From Ceratodon purpureus (lineage: Eukaryota; Streptophyta; Bryopsida; Pseudoditrichales; Ditrichaceae), in contig CM026429.1 in NCBI GenBank assembly GCA_014871385.1, forward strand, positions 11,267,409 to 11,331,408: DNA of 64,000 nucleotides, read 5' to 3'. The first letter of the stretch is position 1. Each line of letters begins with the position of its first letter. Positions 1 to 8,898 of this stretch are shown here, piece by piece. The notes below the pieces were generated by a model. That model made no database searches. It was not told where the DNA came from and worked only from the letters and a program-made list of their open reading frames with translations. A program made the translations under genes and the position numbers.

Positions 1-777
1 CAATGCATGTATCATCCACAATGCTTGATTTCCCATGCCTTGATACGTCGGAAGTGTGCAGTATGTAAGGCCCCCTTACACAAGCGTTTTTATGAGCAAT
101 TCGGCCTAGTGAATTGGATGCCACCGCATTGGGAGCTAAATAAGGAAAATACTCCTGACTTTCCGGACAAGTGGGGTGAAGACTTGATTTGGAATTGGCT
201 TATGGGAATGCACCAGTCCTATGTTAAACAGATGAGCGATCAGTGGAGGTGGGACCAGAAACCTGCGGAGATTGTACGGATCTGCCACGAACTCATCAAG
301 GGCGGGACGGAGGAGGAACTCGAGGGAAGGAGGAATTTCTTCTACCAAGTGCTACATGGGCACTGGGATATTCAAACTCGTACATTCCAGTACGGCCGCC
401 ATCCTCTTGGATTTAAGTGGAATTCCAAAGGGGAGTTGGTTGCGGATCAAATCAAGGAGTTGCACGACATGACTCCAGAGGATTTCCGGATCGCTGAGGA
501 AGTACAAACCGCGGAATCTGAATGGGATATATTGTTCAAGAATCAAGCCGTGGATTTCCTATGTGCGGAAGTGGCTCCGGAGGTCGTAACAGTGCTCCGT
601 CGGATGCGCAACAACAACTTCATGGAAGCAATGCTTGGAGGAGATGGCATAGCGAAGAGAACCCGTTCTGCCAAGCGGAAACTCATCGCCAACGATGGGG
701 CAGAAAGTAGTGCAGCAGGTACCTCTCGTGCTCGACACGATGAGGGTGGATCGAGTTCCTTTGCACCGGGCACGTGA
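1..777 (+). CDS. RING-finger protein, 5' end outside window
   Basis: The reading frame is open to base 1, so this is the 3' part of a longer gene; the first visible ATG is at base 7. The first residues show the second half of a RING finger. A Cys, then His-Pro-Gln-Cys, is followed after eleven residues by Cys-Ala-Val-Cys, which fits the distal zinc ligands of a C3HC4/RING-H2 domain. The remaining ~230 residues are rich in Trp and charged residues (NWLMGMHQSY, HGHWDIQTRTF) and match no family I recognise. A basic stretch (KRTRSAKRKL) near the C-terminus could be a nuclear localisation signal, and the tail is Ser/Gly-rich. RING proteins usually act as E3 ubiquitin ligases; that is inference here because the first ligand pairs are not visible. 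It lies 600 bp upstream of a GC array and shares the accessory block with the hAT and kinase genes. Confidence 0.6.
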   Translation, partial: QCMYHPQCLISHALIRRKCAVCKAPLHKRFYEQFGLVNWMPPHWELNKENTPDFPDKWGEDLIWNWLMGMHQSYVKQMSDQWRWDQKPAEIVRICHELIKGGTEEELEGRRNFFYQVLHGHWDIQTRTFQYGRHPLGFKWNSKGELVADQIKELHDMTPEDFRIAEEVQTAESEWDILFKNQAVDFLCAEVAPEVVTVLRRMRNNNFMEAMLGGDGIAKRTRSAKRKLIANDGAESSAAGTSRARHDEGGSSSFAPGT

Positions 778-1102
778 CGTCGTGGAGATCCATGAGTGAA
801 GACCACGTTTTGTAAAAAGATATCGGAATATAAATACATGTAGATGGCATAGGGGTATGGATAGGTTTGGGATTACATTCACATGTTTAATGTTTGTTAA
901 ACTCAAACAATGGATGATAATTTGCTTTTGTAAATCATTGTCGTGATTCTCAAGACGTTTTTTGCTCCCTTCATAATACATTGGCCTCCCTTTTTTTGAT
1001 TGCCAATCATGTTATTCATTCCGCCCGTTGTCTCATCTCCTTCCATCGTATGATAAGTGTATAAATATCTCTGTTGCACACCAAAATGTTTAATATGGAC
1101 AG

Positions 1103-1300
1103 TGGATTTAAGTCACGCTAAGGGTCCCTTCATACCTGGAGGTGTGTACCACCGGCTACCGACTGTCTAACTCCGGGCCCTCCAAAAAACCCGTTTCCGA
1201 TTCACAGGGTTCGAGTTAATTTACAGGGGGTTGGGTCTCGTGATAGGCCAGAGTCGGGGATCGGGGGCTGGGGTTCTTGCTGGATTTAAGTCACGCTAAG
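1103..1300. repeat. 158-bp insertion flanked by a perfect 20-bp direct repeat (possible SINE)
   Basis: The 20-mer TGGATTTAAGTCACGCTAAG occurs at 1103-1122 and again at 1281-1300. The 158 bases between them contain GGTTCGAGT at about 1208, which resembles a tRNA-type B box. The long exact flanking repeat looks like a target-site duplication of a short retroposon. I see no clear A box and no A-rich tail, so the SINE reading is tentative. A simple tandem duplication cannot be excluded. Confidence 0.35.
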
Positions 1301-1375
1301 AGAACTTAAGTTACTGTAAGTGTATTTAACTTATGGACTGAATTTTATGTTACGTGGATTTGAACTCTGATCCCG

Positions 1376-1980
1376 CCCGCATGGTCGCGCGCGTTTGCGC
1401 GCGCCCGTAGTGTGCGTACTCGCGCGCGCGCGAACCTGCCCCAGCAAGAATAAAACCAGGATTACGCCCGCCCGTGCGCGCGCGCACGAACTGCTCGCGC
1501 GCGCGCAAACTGCTCGCGCCCGTCGCGCCCACAGCGCGCGAACGGATACTGAAATGTGGAACACCCGACGGTGTCTCCGTCGTTTCGCGCGCGCCCGATT
1601 TCGCGCGCGCCCGACATTGCACGCGCGCGAGCACTGCAACCTGGGTGGGGACTAATTTTTCTCCCCAAACTCTCTTTTCCATTTGCACGCGCCCGTACGC
1701 GCGCGCGCGTCCTGATCGCGCCCGTCAAACCAACCGCGCGCGCGCGGTTGCGTGATTCTGAATCTCTTCCTCCCCCACAATGTCCCCCGCATTTCGTTCG
1801 CGCCCAATTTCGCGCGCGCCCGATTGCGCGCGCCCGTCAATACTCGCGCGCGCGCACTGCAACCATGTCATGGAGTAATTTCTCCCCATTCAGTCCCTCG
1901 TTCCATTTGCACGCGCCCGGACGCGCTCGCGCCCATCAATGCGGGCGCCCGTTTTGCACGCGCCCAAGCACTCCAACAAC
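1376..1980. repeat. GC array A1 (CGCGCGCCCG-type)
   Basis: This stretch is dominated by CGCGCGCCCG and CGCGCG tracts. A longer unit of about 223 bp is duplicated inside it: GCACTGCAACC occurs at 1631 and 1854, each followed by a TAATTT..CTCCCCA segment and CCATTTGCACGCGCCCG. The first unit contains TGGGTGGGG at 1642, the motif seen in the leaders of the hAT and kinase genes. Long Arg/Ala-rich open frames on both strands are by-products of the repeat. Alternating CG tracts could adopt Z-DNA. Confidence 0.75.
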
Positions 1981-2084
1981 ATCACTCAAATAAATTTTAT
2001 GATTCCACCACTCTCCCATCCTATCCCCTTGTTTTTATTAAATAATCCCACACTCTCTAAATTTTTAATTGTTTTTTTTCCCCC

Positions 2085-3270
2085 TCTTTGAACACTACGT
2101 TTTTATTTAACTCCTAATCTCATTTTGTCTGTTCATTTTTATAATATACTAAAGGTAGTAAATCTTCATGTCGACCCAGAGTCACAGGAAGATCCTCTAA
2201 GCGCCTGAGTTCAGCTGATATATATCCACTATTTTTTTTTCCCACTGTTTTTTTTTTTCCCCCTTCGTTGAACACTACGCTTTTATTTAATTCCTTCTCT
2301 CATTTCGTTTGTTCAATTTTATAATTCCACCTCTCCCACATCTTCCCGCCTTATTTTTACCCCTTACTTCTACACTCTGTAATTTGTTTTATATTTTTTT
2401 TTCCCCTTCGTTGAACACTACGCTTTCATTTAATTCCTTCTCTCATTTTGTTTGTTCATTTTTATAATTCCACCTCTAGTCTATCCTCCCGCCTTATTTT
2501 TATTCAATACTCCTACGCTCTTTAATTCCCCTTTTTTTTTTTCCCCTTCGTTGAACACTACGCTTTCATTTAATTCCTTCTCTCATTTCGTTTGTTCAAT
2601 TTTATAATTCCACCTCTCCCCCATCTTCCCGCCTTATTTTTATTCAATACTTCTACGCTCTGTAATTTGTTTTATATTTTTTTGTTCCCTTCTTTGAACA
2701 CTACGCTTTCATTTAATTCCTTCTCTCATTTTGTTTGTTCATTTTTATAATTCCACCTCTAGTCTATCCTCCCGCCTTATATTTATTCAATACTCCTACG
2801 CTCTTTAATTCCTTTTTTTTTTTTTCCCCTTCGTTGAACACTACGCTTTTATTTAATTCCTTCTCTCATTTCGTTTGTTCAATTTTATAATTCCACCTCT
2901 CCCCCATCTTCCCGCCTTATTTTTATTCAATACTTCTACGCTCTGTAATTTGTTTTATATTTTTTTTTCCCCTTCGTTGAACACTACGCTTTCATTTAAT
3001 TCCTTCTCTCATTTCGTTTGTTCAATTTTATAATTCCACCTCTCCCCCATCTTCCCGCCTTATTTTTATTCAATACTCCTACGCTCTTTAATTCCTTTTT
3101 TTTTTTTTTTTTTCCCTCTTCGTTGAACACTATGCTTCTATTTAATTCCTTCTCTCATTTCGTTTGTTCATTTTTATAATTCCACATCTCCCCCATCCTC
3201 CCGCCTTATTTTTATTCAATACTCCTATGCTATTTAATTTGTTTTTTTATTTTTTTCTTCATTTTATAAA
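2085..3270. repeat. ~142-bp tandem satellite, about eight copies
   Basis: The segment TTGAACACTA(C/T)G recurs at about 2090, 2270, 2411, 2551, 2693, 2834, 2977 and 3123, giving a period of 140-146 bp. Each unit runs from an oligo-T/CCCC tract through TTAATTCCTTCTCTCATTTC to CCCGCCTTATTTTTA. Variants with CTCTAGTCTATC and CTCTCCCCCATC alternate over four consecutive units, suggesting a ~283-bp dimeric higher-order unit. The first interval is longer because of an unrelated insert near 2150-2230. The last copy, before 3300, is degenerate and pyrimidine-rich. Confidence 0.8.
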
Positions 3271-3420
3271 TTTGAATGCCTATTCGTTTATTTTTTTTTT
3301 CTTTTTTTTTCTTTTGGGTACTCCAATCTCCCATACTAATGTATGGTATTTCAGTGTAGTCCATTCTCTCCCTTAAGCTTTATTTTTTTTCTTTTTTTGA
3401 ACTTACGACTTTTAAACTTC

Positions 3421-3672
3421 ATTGCGCGCGCCCTGTTGGATCGCGCGCGTCCGAACGCGCCCGCAGGCGCCCGCGCGGTGGTGTCCGCAGTCGACCCACT
3501 GAACCTGCCCACGCGCGCGCGCACACACTCGCGACCGCGCCCGCAAGTACGCGCGCGCGCCTGCTTGTTCGACGCGCACACGCGTCGTCCCCGACCTGCG
3601 CTCGCCCTGCTCGCGCCCACCCGTTCGCGCGCGCCTGCTCGCGCCCCACGCCGCCTGCGCGCGCGCTTGGGG
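3421..3672. repeat. GC array A2
   Basis: A 250-bp block of GCGCGCCC, CGCGCGCGC and CGCGCCCG motifs, C-rich on the + strand like A1 and A3. No gene starts directly after it. The following 340 bp (3673-4010) are AT-rich single-copy sequence in which I see nothing recognisable. Arg/Ala-rich frames here are artefacts of base composition. Confidence 0.7.
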
Positions 3673-4010
3673 TTTCAACTGGATTAGTGCAGTAACTAGT
3701 AAAATTTATCCAATATTTTAAGTTAACACTCCCTGAGGTTAGCTTAAAACGACTTACCTTCCAGTGGGTGGGCAGAAACATGAAAGGGCGAGATGACAGC
3801 CTGCTCCAGTTCTTAGACATGTGTGAATGGGATGGGTAGTCCTCCCGCACTCTCATGTTTCTCAATCTTTTCACTTAAATAGGATTCCTTTTTATGTAGA
3901 TGTGCACGTGTATGTAGTTTACACACTTTGATTTATTTAAATTTTATTCATTTTTCCCTCTCGTTGTTACTTCTTTTCGTTGAATTGAGGTGGCCAAATC
4001 GATCCCGGCC

Positions 4011-4330
4011 GTTTGATCGCGCCCGCACCCGACCGCCCGTGCGCGCCCGCGCCTGCATTCGCCCGCCGCTCTCCGCCCGTGCGCGCCCGCGCCGGCATTC
4101 GCCCGCCGCTCTCCGCCCGCGCCCGCCCGCTTCGCGATCCAGCGCTCGCGCCCGCATGCGCCCGCCCCCGCCCGTCTTCCACCGCGCGCGCTATCCGCCA
4201 CGCGGCCTTCAATCGCGCGCACCCACCTGCGCCCGTCCGTTTGCGTCGGAGCGCGCCCGATTTTCTGGTGCGATCGCGCCCGTTCGGTCGCGCCCGTCCG
4301 GACAGTACTCGCTCGGTCGAGGGCGGCAGT
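4011..4330. repeat. GC array A3 immediately upstream of the hAT gene
   Basis: An array of CGCGCCCG and CGCCCGCC words, C-rich on the + strand. It contains an approximately 41-bp unit in tandem duplicate between about 4034 and 4115. It stops at the TATA box of the hAT transposase gene. Array A4, downstream of that gene, has the opposite orientation, so the transposase gene is flanked by inverted GC arrays. GC-rich subterminal repeats are known transposase-binding regions in some hAT elements, so a cis role in transposition is possible, but I could not find terminal repeats. Confidence 0.7.
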
Positions 4331-4460
4331 ATATAAACTGCCCCCTTGATTTGACATCCACCTTACCTCCTTGCGTGCTTCATGTCCTGGGTCTCCTTGA
4401 GGGCTCCTTGCTTGAAACTGTTAGCTTGGGGAGACACTTGGTTTGGGTGGGGGGAATGTA
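4329..4460 (+). promoter_or_regulatory. TATA box and conserved leader of the hAT gene
   Basis: TATATAA at 4330-4336 directly follows array A3. The downstream leader contains GCTCCTTGCTTGAAACTG and TTGGGTGGGGGG (about 4442-4453). The kinase gene has the same ordered parts after its own array: ATAAAA, GCTCTGCTTGGAACTG and TTGGGTGGGGGGG. Both start codons are preceded by an ATTC(C)A(A)CT context. The shared order of unrelated motifs supports a common promoter-leader module. Confidence 0.6.
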
Positions 4461-4580
4461 AAAATTCTTCTCTCCATAAATCAATGTTTCAAGCACTTTT
4501 CAGACACACTAAGTTATTCAGATAATAATCTTTTGGTACTACTGGTCCTATTAGTCCCGATACTTCCCTAATCATTCACT

Positions 4581-7500
4581 ATGGATCCGGATGAAGCGGA
4601 TGAACCGGTTGAAGTGGTTGCTCCGGCTAGAGCCATTCCAAGACTCGGTACGAGAGAGTGGGCACCATGGTTTTCGATCAAGTTCCAGGAAGGGTCACTG
4701 TCACATAAGGTAGCCCAATGTGTGTATTGCAGGACCAAGTTTTCGTACGTGAGGCATAGGTGCTTTCAGCATTATGGTTGGGACCAGTCCAATCTCTCGA
4801 GGGTTTGCCAAAAGGCACCTACCGTAGTGAAGAGGAAGTTTCATTTTTGCGCTGGAAAGATTCCCGGCCCTTTGACACAGGAGGAGGTGGATGGTATCAG
4901 GCCAACGTTCCCCGCGTCAGTTCAACGTGGAACATCCAGTGCTTCCACACACGGCACTCTGTACGGTGGATCCGAACCCTCGTATAATGATTCCGAAGAG
5001 GACCGAAATGTCTCCAGTGTTGCACCTAGTAGGGCCGGTTCGAATACCACTAGGAGCTTGCGGCAACAGGACATGAGTGAAGTACTCCAGATCGCCAAGC
5101 GGAAGGAGCTGGACATGTTGTGGTCATCCTTCTTTTACGAAGCCAACGTCGCATTCAACGTGGCCAAGCACCCAACATTTATTAAGGCGGTGAGCACAAC
5201 CGCGGCTGCCGGATTTAACTACGGTCCTCCTTCCTATGACGCGATGCGAACAACGCACATCAAGGAAAAAAAGAAGTTAATCAAGGCAAAGATTGATGAA
5301 CGTAAGAAAACCTCGACCGAGTTATACGGGGCTACGATATGCTCCGATGGCTAGGATAATGTGAATCGCCGACCGTTGATGAATGTCATGCTAGTATGTC
5401 CGGCAAGCGATGTATTTCTTGATTCTGTTGATACGACTGGCGAGAAGAAGTCAATGGGATATATTGCCGGGGAGATGAAGAAATATATTCAAGAAATTGG
5501 CCCTCAGAATGTTGTCCAGATTTGCACGGACAATGCAGCCAACATGCTTGGAGCCATGGATAATATCCTGGAGGAGTTTCCTCACATGTACAAGCAGGGC
5601 TGTTGTGCCCATATTCTAGATCTTCTTATGGAGGACTGGGGCAAGGAAGTCTTTGTGAAGGATTTGGTCGCCAAGGCTAAACACGTGTGTCATTACATTC
5701 GGAGACATCATGTTCCCATGGCCCTTTTCCGCAAATTTGAACCGAAGTTGTCCTTGGTGGTTCCTGCTGAAACCAGATTCGCTTGTAACTATCTGATGAT
5801 AGAGCGCCTTATGGAGGTTAAATTTGCTTTCGAGCAAGTGGTCATGGCACAGGAGTGGTACGAGTATGTCGACGGTTTATTCAACCAAACCGAGGGGGTG
5901 CGTAATCATGCACGCGCAAGCGTAGTGCGTCAAACAATTCGTGACGATGGGTTCTGGCATCAGTGTGACAACTTCACGCACCTAGTGAAACCAGCCCTAG
6001 TAGCTCTCAGGACCTTCGATGGAAGCCAGCCGGCAATGGGCAAGGCATGGATTACAATGAGCAACCTAAAGGATCACGTGTACAATCTCCGAGGATCCCC
6101 TTGCTTTTTCCCACCTGTCATGGCAACAAGGATGGAGCTGCGGTTCGACCGTAGATGGGACATGATGCATACCGATCTTCATTATGCCGCGGCGCTCTTG
6201 AACCCTTGGGTTAGAACGCATAAGGGCTTACAAGTCATAGGAGAAGCGAAGGCGGCTCTCAATCGGGTGTTTCGTCAGGTGGGTGGCCAAATGGGAATTC
6301 CATTTGGCGATCTTATGAAAGAGATGATCGAGTTCGACGAGGGACGTGGCCCTTACAGCCCCGAAGTGACCATCGATATCAGAGGTTTGAATCTGGAACC
6401 CCATCAATGGTCGCAGAGGATTGGAGGGGGACCATTGGCAGTCATTGCGAAGCGCATTTTATCTCAGGTCTGCTTTGCCTCATCGTGTGAACGGAATTGG
6501 AGCATGTATTCGTTTGTCCACAACAAGGTACGCAACCGCCTGGGGTTAGAGAAGTCTGAGGCCTTGGTGTACATTTATACGAATAGCAGACTCCTCCGCG
6601 AACGCCCAAAGCCCAACCCCCTCAGATGGTACGAGAACAATGCATGGTCAGAGGAGTCAGATCTGGAGAGAGATCCAAGCGAAGAGGAAGGAGATGACGA
6701 CGATCATTACATACCAGTTGACCACGCAGGCAGTGGGGATGATGATGTCTGGGGACATGATAACGTCGACGTTAACACGAATGGGCAAAACGACGGTAAT
6801 GGCAACGGACGCGGTGACGCTAACCGCAACAATCCGCGTGACCGCAACAACCACGATGATAACGGTGATGAGTACGACTTCAACAATGAACCAGAATATA
6901 GTCAGGGAAACCCGGACATGAACATCTATGGAGACGAATTACCCACGCTCCAGGTATTTGATGAAGCGGCTAATGCAGAAGGAAGAGGCGCTCGTGACGA
7001 AAGAGATGCTATTCCAGTCCAAATCAATCCTGAGAACAATGACGGGGTTGCAGATGATTCATCCAGCGAGGACCATCTAGGCAACGATATCCATGCTGGC
7101 GATGATGATGAGGACAGTGACGAAGGGGGTGATGGAAGTCATGGACGGGCTGTAGATGGACCTCATTGGACCGGCCTCGTTAGTGGGGAGGGCAACTGGG
7201 GAACCGTTCCGGCACAAGGCGACTCAAGCTTGTTTCAAGAGATTCCTCCTGCTCACGAGAGAAGGACCGTGCACGCAATCCCCGCACAGACTGTGGCTCC
7301 ATCGCAACCCACTGGTACGGGGGGTATCGAACCAGATACAATCGTGGATGGAGGCCTGGCTCGGAGGCCCACAAGTTCAATGGGCGCAAAAATAGCTCGA
7401 CTCCTTAGATCATCAGCAGCGGCGAGGCCTCCACTCAATCGAGCTAGTGGTAGTCGGCGTGGTGCCTCCACCGCCAAGCTAGTCCCCGTGGCGCCAGCTA

Positions 7501-8027
7501 TAGACGAAGCCGTACAGAATGTGGCCCAACGTGGTGCGAAGAAGTCCACAGCCAAGGTTGTTAGGAAACTACCATCACAAGAACCCCGCGGAGGAACACG
7601 AAAGTCAAGCAAAAGAACTAGACCTGATCCCCTTCCATTCTATACAGGGTACACTGAAGGGGGGCCTTCTTCTGGAACTGGGGTTGTTCGCACACGCATA
7701 ATCAGTGAGGATGGCATCACAGCCATCGGTAATTCCGGAAAGGAGAGGCCTATGAAGCGCCTAGTAAGTGCCAGAGATGGCAATACGGGTGAAGTTTCCG
7801 TGCAAGTGCGCAATCTTACATCGGAGGTGGAAGGAGAGGTACAAGCTCCAGTGGTCGGAGCTCCTGAGGATGAAGGTGACAACGAGCACTCAGAGGAGGA
7901 AGACCCCGATTGCGATGAGGCGCCAGATGACGAAGATGTGATAATCCGGCACGAATTGGGGCCCACTGTGGCTCGGAAAAGACAATCTTCACGCAAGAAG
8001 AAGCCCCGCAAAGCAAGGAGAGTCTAG
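4581..8027 (+). pseudogene. hAT-family transposase with one internal stop codon and a long acidic tail
   Basis: One continuous frame of 1149 codons (including stops) is broken only by TAG at 5352-5354. It falls in the DGW motif of the DUF659 domain (SDG-stop-DNVNRRPLMNVM), so the lost residue is almost surely the conserved Trp (TGG to TAG). The N-terminal ~100 residues look like a BED-type zinc finger (CVYC, then HRCFQHYGW). DUF659 follows at about residues 245-330. The C-terminal hAT dimerisation region lies near 6400-6600 (SSCERNWSMYSFVHNKVRNR). The next ~430 residues are an unusual Asp/Asn/Gly-rich low-complexity tail ending in a basic RKRQSSRKKKPRKARR stretch. hAT transposases cut and paste DNA. 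I found no terminal inverted repeats or 8-bp duplication. An unspliced annotation would start a second product at a GTG just after the stop. Confidence 0.8.
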
Positions 8028-8359
8028 ACTGTGGTCACCTTTTTAGCGCATGAAGTAGCAGTAAATCTAAACATACAATCTACCGGCTAAAAACCAAAAA
8101 AAATACTATGTTATTCTTAATGTTTTTTTTTTTTTTTTTGGTAGCACCTTCTTATTACGTAGGCTTATACTGTTACTTAGAGTCAACCTAGTTCATTATC
8201 TCACACTCGAAGGAATTGTATGGTTGTGCTCTGTATTAATTTTTGTGCGCTAAATGCGGTTAATATATCTCCATTGAGTAATTTCGCAGTGAATTTTTTT
8301 GGTATTCTGTTCAATATACGAGTATACCATAACCGAACCTGTACAGTGTATGTAACGCT

Positions 8360-8716
8360 GCCTATCCGGGCGCGTGCACTGGGACGGGCGCGTACAGGAA
8401 GGCGGGCGAGTGCACGGAGTCGGGCGCGTGCGCGGGGACAGGCGCGTGCACGGTCACGGGCGCGTACAGCGTGCTCGCGCGTACAGATAACCGGCGCGCG
8501 CAGGGGTACGGGCGCGAGCACGCGGGCACGGGCGCCTGCGGCGTCGGGCGCGCCCGATGTGGGCTGACGGGCGCGCACGTGGGCACGGGCGCGGGCAGTC
8601 CCCCGCGCGAACGCGGTGGACGGGCGCGTGCAGACGGGCGCATGCGGACGGGCGCGTGTGGAGGCCCTGTGCGCGCGCGTGTACGCGCTTACGGGCGCGA
8701 ACAGCGGAGGGGAGCA
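8360..8716. repeat. GC array A4 (inverted orientation) upstream of the kinase gene
   Basis: GGGCGCG words recur about every 12-20 bases (GGGCGCGTGCAC, GGGCGCGTACAG and similar), G-rich on the + strand, so this is the reverse complement of the A1-A3 motif. It ends two bases before the kinase TATA box. The 330 bp between the hAT stop and this array hold no gene, only an oligo-T run near 8130. Frames through the array are Arg/Ala-rich artefacts. Confidence 0.75.
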
Positions 8717-8852
8717 TAAAAGGCGCCCCTTAACCCTTATTTTCTACTTTTCAAAGTCTCCTCTTCCAGGTGGCTCCTTGTCCTAGCCCGTGACTCCACG
8801 TGCTCTGCTTGGAACTGCAGGAAGTGGGAGCAACCAGATTGGGTGGGGGGGA
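8715..8852 (+). promoter_or_regulatory. TATA box and conserved leader of the kinase gene
   Basis: CATAAAAGG at 8715-8723 abuts array A4. The leader then has GGCTCCTTG, GCTTGGAACTG, GAGCAACC and TTGGGTGGGGGGG (about 8839-8851). These parts occur in the same order as in the hAT leader, and GCAACC..TGGGTGGGG is also present inside array A1 at about 1636-1650. Confidence 0.6.
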
Positions 8853-8898
8853 TTTTTTGGTTCTTTTTTTATTGTGTGTCCAGTTCATTATTCCAACT

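Noticed and set aside
1200-1225. tRNA gene suggested by GGTTCGAGT
   Set aside because: No cloverleaf, acceptor stem or A box at the right distance could be found.
1331-1993. Long open frames on both strands through GC array A1, with similar ones in the other arrays
   Set aside because: The products are Arg/Ala/Pro repeats present in several frames at once; they arise from CG-rich repeats that lack stop codons.
4011-8716. Calling exact hAT element ends at arrays A3 and A4
   Set aside because: Array A4 abuts the kinase TATA box, and I could find no terminal inverted repeat with an 8-bp duplication.
8201-8719. Overlapping Arg/Ala-rich frames in array A4
   Set aside because: Same composition artefact; the kinase TATA box and leader follow directly.
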